Shown piece by piece: positions 6,957-16,367 of a DNA stretch of 64,000 bases (the first letter of the stretch is position 1; every line of letters starts with the position of its first letter). The position numbers and the translations under genes were made by a program. A model generated the notes under the pieces. It saw only the letters and a list, made by a program, of their open reading frames with translations. It was not told the DNA's origin and made no database searches. Origin of the DNA: Cryptoclostridium sp964637365 (GTDB lineage Bacteria > Bacillota > Dehalobacteriia > UBA7702); NCBI GenBank assembly GCA_964637365.1, contig CAZWWH010000005.1, positions 1-64,000 of the forward strand. The letters are read 5' to 3'.

Positions 6957-8504
6957 ATGGAACAAACAAAAAAAGGGGGAAACCAGGTCCTCATCATCTC
7001 CGCGGTAATCACCGCTGTGTTTGTATTGTTCGGCGCTTTGTTCCCCGATGCCTTAGGTACGGGAGCTAACTGGCTGTTCGCGGTACTCACAGGGAAATTT
7101 GGTTGGTTGTATCTGATTACTGTATTTGCCCTTCTTATTTTTGCCATTTATCTTGCGGTGAGTCGTTACGGCAAAATCAAATTAGGGCTTGATGATGACA
7201 AACCGGAATTTACTAATTTCCAATGGTTTACCATGCTGTTTGGCGGCGGTATGGGCATCGGTCTGGTGTTCTATTCTGTGGCAGAGCCTATTATGGATTA
7301 TATGTCCCCTCCCTCTGCTACCCCGGAAACCACCGAAGCAATGTATGAAGCCATGCAGACAGTGTTCTTCCACTGGGGGATTCATCCATGGGTTATTTAT
7401 GCTGTGGCCGGTCTTGCCTTAGGGTATTTTGCCTTCCGAAAGGGAAAACCCTTTTTGGTCAGCTCCGCTTTTGAGCCCCTGATTGGGGACAAGGTTCATG
7501 GCCCCTTGGGGAAAGCCATCGACATTCTGGCTGTATTCGCTACCATTTTTGGGGTCGCTACCAGCTTAGGTTTGGGGGCAGCTCAAATCGCCGGCGGTCT
7601 CAGCTATGTATATGGTATCGAATCCAGCACATTGCTTACCTGTCTTATTATTGCGGCAATTACCATACTTTTTACTTTGGCCACGATGTCGGGCTTACAA
7701 AAGGGAATGCAGCTGGTTGCCGACATTAAGATTTGGTTATCCATCGCATTTATGGTTTTCATTTTCATTTTCGGCGGCGCGGTATTTATCTGCAACATGT
7801 TTACCGACACCCTTGGCGGTTATCTTGGCAATCTCATTACCAAAAGTTTGTGGATGGAAAACACTGATTTTGTTTCTGCTTGGACCGTATTTTATTGGGC
7901 ATGGTGGATCGCTTGGGCTCCCTTCTGCGGTCAGTTCGTGGCACGTGTTTCCAAAGGCCGCTCCATTCGAGAATATATCCTGGCGGTTATGCTTCTTCCT
8001 GCGGGCTTCGGCTTTATTTGGCTCTCCATTTATGGCGGCGCCGCTTTCAATATCGACGCAACTATAGCCGGCGGTGCGATCCAAGCCGCTGTGGGCAACG
8101 ATTACACCACGGGGCTATTTGCTCTGCTGCAGCAGCTTCCCGCTTATGCTGTTACCGCACCTCTGGGAATTTTGCTCATTGTTTTCTGCTTCCTGGGTTC
8201 GGCGAACTCCGCTACTTACGTTTTGTCCATGCTCACCTCTAATGGTGATATGGATCCCGGCAAAAAACTCCGTGCCGGTTGGGGCATTGCCCAAGGCGCT
8301 GTCACCATTATCTGCATTATTGTGGGTGGCACAGCGATTTTGAAAATTTTGCAGACGGTATCGATTGTGGTGGCTTTCCCGTACATGTTCGTAATGATTT
8401 TCATGTGTATTGCCATTTGGAAAGCGCTGCGCAGTGAATTTCCAACTCCGCAAAAAGAAGTAAAGGTTGTGTCTGCCAAAAAAACAGAAGAAAACGCCGA
8501 GTGA
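6957..8504 (+). CDS. BCCT-family transporter (betaine/carnitine/choline type), first copy
   Basis: A 515-residue secondary transporter with about 12 membrane helices. The ATG at 6957 follows AAGGAGG; an upstream ATG in frame (6894) lacks a ribosome site. The BCCT signature is plain: FGGGMGIGLVFYSVAEP near the N-terminus, HWGIHPW, and a tryptophan-rich segment VFYWAWWIAWAPFCG followed by ARVSKGRSIREY. It moves quaternary ammonium compounds using ion gradients or by exchange. The MttB-family methyltransferase starts 82 bp downstream, which points to import of a methylated amine as a methyl donor rather than osmoprotection alone. The exact substrate (glycine betaine, carnitine, butyrobetaine, proline betaine) cannot be told from the sequence. 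Confidence 0.9.
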   Translation: MEQTKKGGNQVLIISAVITAVFVLFGALFPDALGTGANWLFAVLTGKFGWLYLITVFALLIFAIYLAVSRYGKIKLGLDDDKPEFTNFQWFTMLFGGGMGIGLVFYSVAEPIMDYMSPPSATPETTEAMYEAMQTVFFHWGIHPWVIYAVAGLALGYFAFRKGKPFLVSSAFEPLIGDKVHGPLGKAIDILAVFATIFGVATSLGLGAAQIAGGLSYVYGIESSTLLTCLIIAAITILFTLATMSGLQKGMQLVADIKIWLSIAFMVFIFIFGGAVFICNMFTDTLGGYLGNLITKSLWMENTDFVSAWTVFYWAWWIAWAPFCGQFVARVSKGRSIREYILAVMLLPAGFGFIWLSIYGGAAFNIDATIAGGAIQAAVGNDYTTGLFALLQQLPAYAVTAPLGILLIVFCFLGSANSATYVLSMLTSNGDMDPGKKLRAGWGIAQGAVTIICIIVGGTAILKILQTVSIVVAFPYMFVMIFMCIAIWKALRSEFPTPQKEVKVVSAKKTEENAE

Positions 8505-8586
8505 TTTCTGTATTGTAACTTAATGCGGCCATCATGCCGTTATTATAAAATAAGTTTATTTTAGAAAAGAGAGAGGAGAATGTATT

Positions 8587-10014
8587 ATGATTCCTAAGTT
8601 TGACGTGCTTACTCAAAGCGAAGTGGAAAATATCCACGAACATTCCGTGAAGATCTTGGAAGAGATCGGCGTGGAATTTACCTATGATCCTGCAGTTGAG
8701 GTCTTAAAAGAAGCTGGCCTCAAAACAGAAGGCCACAGAGTTTATTTCACCCGCGAATTCATTGACGAAATGATGAAAAAAGCGCCGAAAGAATTTAAAC
8801 TCCATGCCAGAAATCCCCAAAAAACTGTTAACTGCAACCACACTGATTTGATTTTGACTCCTTCTTACGGCCCTCCGTATATCTATGACGCCCAAGGCAA
8901 CCGTCGTTATTCCAATATGGAAGATTATGACAATATTGTTAAATTAGCCGGCGCCAGCGAAAATATTAACCACACCGGCGGTAATGTCTGCGAACCCATC
9001 GACGTTCCTGAAGAAATCAGACATCTGAAAATGCTTTACAGCCACATCAAAAATTCCGATAAAGCTTTCATGGGCAGTGCTTACGGTGTGATTGGCGCTT
9101 CCGATTCCGTGAAATTGGCGGAAATGATGTTTGGTGGCAGCGAAACCATCAAAAAGAACCCTGTTTTGATTACCTTAATTAACTCCATCACTCCCTTGAA
9201 ATATGACGACAGAATGCTCGGCGCTTTGATGACCTATGCCAAAGCCGGTCAGGCTTGCCTGGTTTCCTCTTTGGTGATGTCCGGTTCCACCGGTCCCGCT
9301 ACCATGGCTGGTACCATGGCCTTACAGAATGCTGAAATCCTTGCCGGTATCTGTCTCGCTCAGGCTGTCAATCCCGGAACTCCCTGCATTTACGGTTCCA
9401 CCTCCGGCCCTGCTGATATGAAAACCTTGACTCTTTCCATTGGTACTGCTGAAACCGCCATTTATACTGCTGCCAGCGCTCAGATGGCACGTTTCTATGG
9501 TGTTCCCAGTCGTGGTGGCGGCGGTCTCAACGACACCAAATTGGTGGACGCCCAAGCCGGCTATGAAAGCATGCTGACCCTCTTTGCCGCTGCTGCTTCC
9601 GGTATTAACTATGTACTCCATGCTGCCGGTATTATGCAGTATTACACCGCTTTCAGCTATGAAAAATTTGTCTTGGATGATGAAATCGCAGGTCTCGTCA
9701 ACAAGTTCCTCAAAGGCTACAATATGGATGAAAAAATGTTTGTCTTCGATGATATCAAAGACGTTGGCCCCGGCGGCCACTACCTCTATCAGGCCAGCAC
9801 TTTCGAATTATTCCGTCAGGAATTGAGAAGCCCCGTGCTTTCCGACCGTCAAGGCTGGGAAGGCTGGGATGCAGAAGGCAGAAAAGATACTTGTGCCAGA
9901 GCCACTGAAATTTGGCAGAAAACTTTGGCTGAGTATGAAGCTCCTGCTTTGGATGAAGCTTTGGATCGCGAAATCTGCGAATTCATCGAAACCAGAACCA
10001 AAGAATTGATGTAA
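8587..10014 (+). CDS. MttB-superfamily corrinoid methyltransferase, non-pyrrolysine
   Basis: A 475-residue member of the trimethylamine methyltransferase (MttB) superfamily. The ATG at 8587 follows AGAGAGGAG. The frame is uninterrupted: there is no in-frame TAG, so unlike true trimethylamine MttB it carries no pyrrolysine. Non-pyrrolysine relatives (MtgB, MtpB, MtcB and similar) demethylate glycine betaine, proline betaine or carnitine and pass the methyl group to a corrinoid protein. Landmarks are the TIM-barrel segments SGSTGPATMAGTMALQNAE, YGSTSGPADMKT and SRGGGGLNDTKLVDAQAGYE. It lies between two BCCT transporters. No corrinoid protein gene or second methyltransferase is adjacent; a corrinoid activator is encoded at 37313-39163. 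Confidence 0.88.
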   Translation: MIPKFDVLTQSEVENIHEHSVKILEEIGVEFTYDPAVEVLKEAGLKTEGHRVYFTREFIDEMMKKAPKEFKLHARNPQKTVNCNHTDLILTPSYGPPYIYDAQGNRRYSNMEDYDNIVKLAGASENINHTGGNVCEPIDVPEEIRHLKMLYSHIKNSDKAFMGSAYGVIGASDSVKLAEMMFGGSETIKKNPVLITLINSITPLKYDDRMLGALMTYAKAGQACLVSSLVMSGSTGPATMAGTMALQNAEILAGICLAQAVNPGTPCIYGSTSGPADMKTLTLSIGTAETAIYTAASAQMARFYGVPSRGGGGLNDTKLVDAQAGYESMLTLFAAAASGINYVLHAAGIMQYYTAFSYEKFVLDDEIAGLVNKFLKGYNMDEKMFVFDDIKDVGPGGHYLYQASTFELFRQELRSPVLSDRQGWEGWDAEGRKDTCARATEIWQKTLAEYEAPALDEALDREICEFIETRTKELM

Positions 10015-10046
10015 TCAATACGAATCTTTTACTTTTCCATAATTGT

Positions 10047-10082
10047 CAATCAGGGACGGAGTATATCTCCGTCCCTGGATTG
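10047..10082 (+). other. Strong intergenic hairpin without a U-tract
   Basis: A perfect 10-bp stem (10052-10061 with 10067-10076, loop TATAT), extended by five more pairs across a one-base bulge (10047-10051 with 10078-10082), sits between the methyltransferase and the second BCCT gene. No T run follows, so it is more likely an mRNA processing or stability element, or a partial attenuator, than a classical terminator. Confidence 0.6.
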
Positions 10083-10145
10083 CAAATAAGACGAATAGAA
10101 GTATTTAATGGTAGATAGAGACAAGGAAAAGAAAGGGGAATTAAT

Positions 10146-11669
10146 GTGAAACAATGGATGGAACATGTTGACAAAAAAGTGGCAGGTATTGGCGGTTTCA
10201 TTTGTCTGGTATTTGTCGCTTGGGCATTGATCTTCCGGGAACAAGCGGAAAGGGTTCTGGGGAGAATTCTTTCCATTTTTTCCACTGATTTTGGTTGGCT
10301 CTATTTGATGGTCGTGGTCTTTTTTATAGGCTTCCTGTTCTGGATTTGCTGCAGCAAATACGGCAGCATTCGTTTGGGGAAGGATGATGATCGTCCAGAA
10401 TACTCCACTTTGAGCTGGTTTTTTATGCTTTTTGCTGCCGGTATGGGCATCGGTCTTGTATTTTGGAGCGTGGCGGAACCCATGAGCCATTATCTCTATC
10501 CGCCTTATGGCGAGGGGAGTACCGTGGAATCGGCCAGCCTTGCCATGCGCTACACCTTTACCCACTGGGGATTGCACCCCTGGGCCTGCTACGGTGTGGT
10601 GGGACTGGCTTTGGCTTATTTTCAGTTCCGCAAGAACCAGCCTGCCTTGCTCAGCTCCTGTTTTATCCCTTTGGTAGGGGAAAAACACGCTAATGGCCTT
10701 TTTGGCAGTATCATTAATATTTTGGCTGTGGTCGCTACGGTGTTCGGTGTTGCCACCTCTCTGGGGATGGGCGCCATGCAGATTAACAGCGGCCTGCAAT
10801 ATGCTTTTGGGATTCCTTACGGTAACGGGGCCATGATAGCAATTATTGCTATCACTACCTGCCTGTTTATTGCATCGTCGGTTAGTGGCATCGATAAAGG
10901 GATTCGCTTTTTGAGCAATACCAATATGGTCATCTTCTTCGTGTTGCTTTTATTTGTCTTTTTGGTCGGTCCTACGCTGTTTCAAATCAATTTCTTTACC
11001 GATAGCCTGGGACAATATTTGAGTTCCTTGGTTTCTACGAGCTTTTGGACCGATCCCTTCAACCAAAGCGACGGTTGGCTGGGAAGTTGGACGGTGTTCT
11101 ACTGGGCTTGGTGGATTTCTTGGGGGCCTTTTGTGGGCGGCTTCATCGCCCGCATCTCTAAGGGACGTACCATTCGTGAATTTGTCATCGGCACTCTTTT
11201 GGCTCCCGTGATTTTGAGCTTTATTTTTATGTGTGTCATGGGTGGCACCGCCATTCATCTCGATATGAGTGGTGTTTCCGGTGTGGCCACGGCCATGGGG
11301 GAAAATGTTTCCTACGCCCTTTTTGCCTTGTTAGAGCAGCTTCCCTGTACAGAGCTTTTCTCAATCTTATCCATTATTTTGATTTCTGTCTTTTTCATCA
11401 CTTCTGCTGATTCCTCTACCTTTGTCTGTGCCATGATGACTTCTCGCGGTATACAAAATCCTTCGCCTCATATGAAAATTCTTTGGGGACTGGCGGAAGG
11501 AGCCATTGCCGCTGTACTTTTATTGGCCGGCGGTCTCAGTGCTCTTCAATCCGCGTCAATCGCGGCGGCTCTGCCTTTTATATTTGTGTGTTTGGGCATT
11601 ATCGCGGCTTTGATGAAGGCGCTAAAGCAGGACCCCTTGATTATCTCCAGGTCCCATAGCGATAGATAA
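10146..11669 (+). CDS. BCCT-family transporter, second copy
   Basis: A 507-residue BCCT transporter starting at GTG 10146 behind AAAGGGGAA. The same landmarks as the first copy are visible: FAAGMGIGLVFWSVAEP, HWGLHPW, VFYWAWWISWGPFVGG and ARISKGRTIREF, with about 12 predicted membrane helices. It is clearly homologous to the 6957-8504 protein but well diverged, especially at the termini and in the helix around VISLxxxMGGTAI. Two transporters around one methyltransferase suggest either two related substrates or separate uptake and product-exchange functions. It ends before a clean terminator at 11722-11750. Confidence 0.9.
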   Translation: MKQWMEHVDKKVAGIGGFICLVFVAWALIFREQAERVLGRILSIFSTDFGWLYLMVVVFFIGFLFWICCSKYGSIRLGKDDDRPEYSTLSWFFMLFAAGMGIGLVFWSVAEPMSHYLYPPYGEGSTVESASLAMRYTFTHWGLHPWACYGVVGLALAYFQFRKNQPALLSSCFIPLVGEKHANGLFGSIINILAVVATVFGVATSLGMGAMQINSGLQYAFGIPYGNGAMIAIIAITTCLFIASSVSGIDKGIRFLSNTNMVIFFVLLLFVFLVGPTLFQINFFTDSLGQYLSSLVSTSFWTDPFNQSDGWLGSWTVFYWAWWISWGPFVGGFIARISKGRTIREFVIGTLLAPVILSFIFMCVMGGTAIHLDMSGVSGVATAMGENVSYALFALLEQLPCTELFSILSIILISVFFITSADSSTFVCAMMTSRGIQNPSPHMKILWGLAEGAIAAVLLLAGGLSALQSASIAAALPFIFVCLGIIAALMKALKQDPLIISRSHSDR

Positions 11670-11721
11670 ATGACGTGATTTCATGAAAACAGTATTTTAA
11701 ATGAAATAGCTTTTTATTATT

Positions 11722-11750
11722 GACCAATAAAATTTTCATTGGTCTTTTTT
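11722..11750 (+). terminator. Intrinsic terminator after the BCCT/MttB unit
   Basis: A 7-bp perfect stem (GACCAAT at 11722-11728 with ATTGGTC at 11738-11744) is followed by six T residues at 11745-11750. It separates the quaternary-amine unit from the agmatine operon. Confidence 0.85.
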
Positions 11751-11825
11751 ATTTGGCAAAAAGTAACAGTTTATCAGTGAGCCAGAGGTGGCAGATTATA
11801 AAAAAAGATTATGGAGGTACTTTTG

Positions 11826-12836
11826 ATGAAAAAAAGAGATCTCATTACCACCGAATGTTATGAGAAAGAGGATATTCTGAAGATGATTCGTCTGGGAACC
11901 ACTTTGAAAAAATGCATCAAAGAAGGATATTATCCCCCGCTCTTAGCTCATAAAACCTTAGGCATGATTTTTGAACAGAGCTCCACCCGCACTCGTGTGG
12001 CTTTTGAAACCGCCATGGAGCAGTTGGGCGGTCATGCTCAGTATTTGGCTCCGGGCCAAATTCAGTTGGGCGGTCACGAAACCATGGCCGACACTGCCAA
12101 AGTTCTGTCCCGTATGGTGGACGTTATTATGGCCCGTGTGGATGAGCACCGCACCGTAAAGGAGCTGGCGGAATACGCCACGATTCCCGTCATCAACGCC
12201 ATGTCTGATTATAACCATCCTACTCAGGAAATTGGCGATATTACCACGATTTTTGAGCATAAATGCGGCTGTACCAAATTCAATGATTTGAAAATTACCT
12301 TTGTAGGCGACGCTACCCAGGTCTGCGCTTCCCTAGCCATGATTACCACCAAAGTGGGAATGAATTTTGTCCATTACGGCCCCGCCGGTTACCATTTGAG
12401 CGAAGAAATCCAGGCGAAGGTCAAAGCCAATTGTGAAGAAAGCGGCGGTTCCTTTATGGTGACGGAAAATGAGGATGAAGCCATGAAGGACGCTGATTTC
12501 GTTTATACCGACGTTTGGTATGGCCTTTATAACGCCGAGTTGTCCAAGGAAGAGCGTATGAAAATCTTCATGCCCAAATATCAGGTGACTTCCGCTATGC
12601 TGGCCAAAGCCAAGAAAAACGTGAAATTTATGCACTGCCTGCCTGCCACTCGTGGCGAGGAAGTCACCGACGAAGTGCTGGACGGCCCTCATTCCATTGC
12701 CTTTGACCAGGCGGAGAATCGTTTGACGGCCATGCGGGCGATTCTTGTGACTTTGGTGGGATTGCCCCAATACCATGATTACAAGGTTTCTGCTGCCAAA
12801 CACAAATTAGAATCCACCTTGGCAGAACTGTTCTGA
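11826..12836 (+). CDS. ptcA: Putrescine carbamoyltransferase
   Basis: A 336-residue transcarbamylase that converts N-carbamoylputrescine and phosphate to putrescine and carbamoyl phosphate. The ATG at 11826 follows GGAGGT. Carbamoyl-phosphate binding residues are visible: STRTR at 53-57 and HPTQ at 131-134. The C-terminal HCLPATRGEEVTDEV and the following helix match putrescine rather than ornithine carbamoyltransferases, which have HCLPAFH-type motifs. It is the first gene of a tight agmatine deiminase operon (14-bp gap to the antiporter), where the carbamoyl phosphate it releases feeds carbamate kinase for ATP. Confidence 0.93.
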   Translation: MKKRDLITTECYEKEDILKMIRLGTTLKKCIKEGYYPPLLAHKTLGMIFEQSSTRTRVAFETAMEQLGGHAQYLAPGQIQLGGHETMADTAKVLSRMVDVIMARVDEHRTVKELAEYATIPVINAMSDYNHPTQEIGDITTIFEHKCGCTKFNDLKITFVGDATQVCASLAMITTKVGMNFVHYGPAGYHLSEEIQAKVKANCEESGGSFMVTENEDEAMKDADFVYTDVWYGLYNAELSKEERMKIFMPKYQVTSAMLAKAKKNVKFMHCLPATRGEEVTDEVLDGPHSIAFDQAENRLTAMRAILVTLVGLPQYHDYKVSAAKHKLESTLAELF

Positions 12837-12849
12837 ATCGAGGAACGCT

Positions 12850-14226
12850 ATGACAAAAACAAAGCAATTTCGTTTATTTGACGCCATTTTAGCCGCAGTA
12901 TGCGTGGTTTTGGTGGTGGAAAGCGCCGCCCCTGCCGCTGCCATTGGCAATTCCCAATTTTTCTGGTGGGCCTTGTTGTTGGTGGGTTTTTTCCTGCCCT
13001 ATGGTTTGATTTCCGCGGAGCTGGGCACCACCTATGAGGATGAAGGCGGGATTTATGACTGGGTAAAGCGGGCCTACGGCAAAAAATGGGGCTCCCGTGT
13101 GGCTTGGTATTACTATATTAATTTCCCCCTGTGGATGGGATCTCTGGCAGTGCTGTTCACCGATATCCTGCTCCAAATTACCGGTTGGGATATTTCCACC
13201 TTCTGGCTTTTGCTGATTCAGCTGGCTTATATTTGGCTGGTCGTGGGCGTCAGTTTTTTTAGAGTATCCGACAGCAAATGGATTTTGAATATTGCTGCCT
13301 TTTTTAAAGCGGCACTGATGCTGGTTCTGGGAGGTCTTGGCATTTACGTGGCATTGACCCGAGGCGTGGCCAATGAATTTACGGTGCCCTCCCTGTTCCC
13401 CAGTTTGAATGTGACGAGTCTTTCTTTTATTGCTGTGATTCTCTTTAATTTTATGGGCTTTGAAGTTGTGACGACCTTTGCTTCGGAAATGAAGAATCCT
13501 GGCCGGGAAATCCCCAAAGCCATTATCATCGGGGGGATTCTCATTGCCGCTTTTTATCTTTTGGCGGCCTTTGGTATCAGCGTAGCAATTCCCGTAGAGG
13601 AATTGAGCACTTCCGACGGTCTTATTGAAAGCTTTGGCCTTTTAATCGGCAAAACCACTGGGCCTCTGATTATGTTTTTTGGCTTGATGTTTCTTTACAC
13701 CATTGTGGCCAACCCCATTTCCTGGTCTTTGGGCGTCAACTATGTGGCGCAATACGCTGCCAAAGAGGGGAGTTTACCGAAAGTGTTTCGCAGTGAGCGG
13801 AAGGCAAATGATATGCCTCTGGGAGCCAATGTGATGAACGGTGTCATTGCCTCGGCCATGGTGCTGGCGGCGCCGTTGATTCCCAGTGAGGATCTGTTTT
13901 GGAGCTTTTTCTCCCTGAATATGATTACATTGCTGCTTTCCTATGTGTTGATGTTCCCCGCTTTCTTAAAGCTGCGGCGCATTGACGGCAATTTGGAGCG
14001 GCCCTTCCGCATTAATGCCAACGGTTTCTGGCTTAAGGCCATGACCTGGGTGCCTATGATTTTACTCATTGTTTCCATTATTTTCAGCGCTGTGCCCTTG
14101 AATATGACCAGTGAAGAACTAAGCTTTAAGCTGCCCATTCTTATTGGCACCATTGTGGCGGTAATCATCGGTGAGATCATTGCCGCTTGGGCGGTGCGCA
14201 ACAATGACCACGAAAGGAGTTCTTAA
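12850..14226 (+). CDS. aguD: APC-family agmatine/putrescine antiporter
   Basis: A 458-residue amino-acid/polyamine transporter with about 12 membrane helices. The N-terminal segment (ILAAVCVVLVVESAAPAAAIG) and the conserved loop GTTYEDEGGIYDWVKRAYG are characteristic of APC exchangers, and the position between ptcA and the agmatine deiminase identifies it as the agmatine-in, putrescine-out exchanger. Exchange needs no energy, so all ATP made by the pathway is gained by the cell. The deiminase gene starts 1 bp after its stop, with its ribosome site inside the last codons. Confidence 0.88.
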   Translation: MTKTKQFRLFDAILAAVCVVLVVESAAPAAAIGNSQFFWWALLLVGFFLPYGLISAELGTTYEDEGGIYDWVKRAYGKKWGSRVAWYYYINFPLWMGSLAVLFTDILLQITGWDISTFWLLLIQLAYIWLVVGVSFFRVSDSKWILNIAAFFKAALMLVLGGLGIYVALTRGVANEFTVPSLFPSLNVTSLSFIAVILFNFMGFEVVTTFASEMKNPGREIPKAIIIGGILIAAFYLLAAFGISVAIPVEELSTSDGLIESFGLLIGKTTGPLIMFFGLMFLYTIVANPISWSLGVNYVAQYAAKEGSLPKVFRSERKANDMPLGANVMNGVIASAMVLAAPLIPSEDLFWSFFSLNMITLLLSYVLMFPAFLKLRRIDGNLERPFRINANGFWLKAMTWVPMILLIVSIIFSAVPLNMTSEELSFKLPILIGTIVAVIIGEIIAAWAVRNNDHERSS

Positions 14227-14227
14227 T

Positions 14228-15319
14228 ATGAAAACATATACTACAACACCAAAGGAAGACGGTTTCCGTATGCCCGGAGAGTTTGAGCCTCATTTGGGTA
14301 CCTATATCATCTGGCCGGAGCGTACTGACAATTGGCGCCTAGGCGCCAAACCGGCCCAGGAGGTCTTTACGGAAGTGGCTTCGGCCATTGCCGACCACGA
14401 AGCCGTGACCGTGGCGGTGAACCATGGTCAATATGCCAATGCCCGCCATATGCTGCCGGACAATGTTCGAGTGGTAGAGATCGCCAATGACGACGCCTGG
14501 GTGCGTGACTGCGGCCCTACCTGTGTCTCCGACGGCAAGGAAATCCGTGGGGTGGACTGGCGTTTTAACGCCTGGGGCGGTCTGGTGGACGGTCTTTATT
14601 TCCCCTGGGACAAAGATGACGCTTTGGCACAAAAGGTTTGTGAACTGGAACGATTCAACCGCTACCGCCTCGACAACTTTGTCTTAGAGGGCGGCAGCAT
14701 TCATACCGACGGCGAAGGTACTTTGGTCACCACCGAGGAATGTTTGCTGAGCGAAGGCCGCAACAGCCATTTGAACAAAGAGCAGATTGAGGCCGTATTG
14801 AGGGAATATCTCAACGTGGAAAAAATCATTTGGCTGAAACGGGGCATTTACAACGATGAGACCAACGGCCATGTGGATAATATTTTCGCCTTTGTACGGC
14901 CTGGTGAGTGTGTTCTGGCCTGGACTGATGATAAAAAAGATCCGCAATATGAAATTTCTCATGAATGTCTGGAGATTTTGGAGCGGGAAACCGACGCCAA
15001 AGGCCGTAAGTTAAAGGTTCATAAGCTCTATTTGCCCAAACCCATTCTGATTACCGCTGAGGAAAGCCGCGGCGTTGACGCCGTGGATGGTACCTTGCCC
15101 CGGGAAGAAGGGGATCGTTTGGCCGCTTCTTATGTGAATTTCTATATCTGTAACGGTGGTATCGTCTATCCCACCTTCCGCGATGAAAATGACAAACGGG
15201 CTGCCGATACTTTGAAGGAATGTTTCCCTGACCGTGAAGTTACCGGCATCTATGCCAGGGAAATTCTGTTGGGCGGCGGCAACATTCATTGTATCACCCA
15301 GCAAATTCCCATGGTTTAA
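14228..15319 (+). CDS. aguA: Agmatine deiminase
   Basis: A 363-residue guanidino-group hydrolase (agmatine + water to N-carbamoylputrescine + ammonia). The ATG at 14228 follows GAAAGGAG; this gives the usual length of about 365. Family features: FEPHLGTYIIWPERTDNWR near the N-terminus, NDDAWVRDCGPT, a central GGSIHTDGEGT, NGHVDN with the catalytic His, and the nucleophile Cys355 in GGGNIHCITQQIP. It sits third in the agmatine operon between the exchanger and carbamate kinase. Confidence 0.95.
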   Translation: MKTYTTTPKEDGFRMPGEFEPHLGTYIIWPERTDNWRLGAKPAQEVFTEVASAIADHEAVTVAVNHGQYANARHMLPDNVRVVEIANDDAWVRDCGPTCVSDGKEIRGVDWRFNAWGGLVDGLYFPWDKDDALAQKVCELERFNRYRLDNFVLEGGSIHTDGEGTLVTTEECLLSEGRNSHLNKEQIEAVLREYLNVEKIIWLKRGIYNDETNGHVDNIFAFVRPGECVLAWTDDKKDPQYEISHECLEILERETDAKGRKLKVHKLYLPKPILITAEESRGVDAVDGTLPREEGDRLAASYVNFYICNGGIVYPTFRDENDKRAADTLKECFPDREVTGIYAREILLGGGNIHCITQQIPMV

Positions 15320-15331
15320 GAGGTATTCAAT

Positions 15332-16294
15332 ATGAATCAGGAAAAAGACCCCCGCATCGTCATTGCCTTAGGCGGCAATGCTTTGGGCGATGATGCCGAA
15401 GAACAGCAAAAAAGAATTGAGGCGGCGGCCCCCGCTTTAGTTGGCTTAATTCGCCGTGGCTATGAAATCATCGTGACCCATGGTAACGGTCCCCAAGTGG
15501 GGATGATCAACAATGCCTTTGCCTACGGCAACAAGCAGGAGCCGAAGATCCCGCTTATGGAGTTGGCAGAATGCACTGCCATGAGTCAGGGATATATTGG
15601 CTACCATTTGCAAAAAGGCATCCGCAAGGAATTACGGGAACTGGAAATGCCTTGGCATATCGCTACTGTGGTGACTCAGGTGGTGGTGGATGAAAAAGAT
15701 CCCGCCTTCGCTCATCCTCAAAAGCCCATTGGTCCTTATTATACCGAGGAAGAGGCCAAAGAGCTGCAGAAGAAGCATCCTGACCGCGTGTACGCCGACG
15801 ACGCCGGTCGCGGCTTTCGCCGTATGGTACCGTCGCCCAAGCCTGTGACCATTGTGGAAAAGGAGTCAATTTTAAATCTTTTAGACCATGAATTTGTGGT
15901 CATCGCCTGTGGTGGCGGCGGTATTCCCGTGGTAAAGGAGGGCTGCTGCGGCTATCGCGGTGTTCCTGCTGTAGTTGACAAGGACTTTGCCGCCGCGAAA
16001 CTGGCGGAGCTGGTAGACGCCCGTTACCTCTTTATTTTGACAGCGGTGGATAAGGTATCCATCAATTTTGGGAAGCCCGATGAGCAGCCCTTTGACGAGC
16101 TCACTGTGGAGCAGGCCGAGGCCTTTATTGACCAGGGGCAATTTGCTCCCGGCAGTATGCGGCCTAAAGTGGAGGCTGCCGTGGCCTTCGCCAAGAGCGG
16201 TCCCGGTCGTGTGGCGGTGATTGCGGCGTTGGACAAAGCCGCCGAAGCCGTAGACGGCTCCGCAGGTACCCGCATTTTTGTACCCATTCATTAA
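15332..16294 (+). CDS. arcC: Carbamate kinase
   Basis: A 320-residue amino-acid kinase-fold enzyme that transfers phosphate from carbamoyl phosphate to ADP, giving ATP, CO2 and ammonia. The N-terminal IVIALGGNALG, the VTHGNGPQVGM substrate loop, and ACGGGGIPVV are family hallmarks. It begins 12 bp after the deiminase stop with a ribosome site AAGAGGT and closes the agmatine operon (the gene would be called aguC in that context). Nothing is missing from the pathway. Confidence 0.94.
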   Translation: MNQEKDPRIVIALGGNALGDDAEEQQKRIEAAAPALVGLIRRGYEIIVTHGNGPQVGMINNAFAYGNKQEPKIPLMELAECTAMSQGYIGYHLQKGIRKELRELEMPWHIATVVTQVVVDEKDPAFAHPQKPIGPYYTEEEAKELQKKHPDRVYADDAGRGFRRMVPSPKPVTIVEKESILNLLDHEFVVIACGGGGIPVVKEGCCGYRGVPAVVDKDFAAAKLAELVDARYLFILTAVDKVSINFGKPDEQPFDELTVEQAEAFIDQGQFAPGSMRPKVEAAVAFAKSGPGRVAVIAALDKAAEAVDGSAGTRIFVPIH

Positions 16295-16367
16295 TCGCAG
16301 TAAATCATCAAGAGCAACAACAATCCTGTTGCTAAGTCTGCCGATAAAGCCTGATAATCAGCAAAAT

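Noticed and set aside
8587..10014. Pyrrolysine-containing trimethylamine methyltransferase
   Set aside because: The reading frame is open over the full 475 codons with no internal TAG, so this is a non-pyrrolysine member.
12889..13176. - strand frame within the agmatine antiporter gene
   Set aside because: It is an antisense shadow of a strongly conserved membrane protein.
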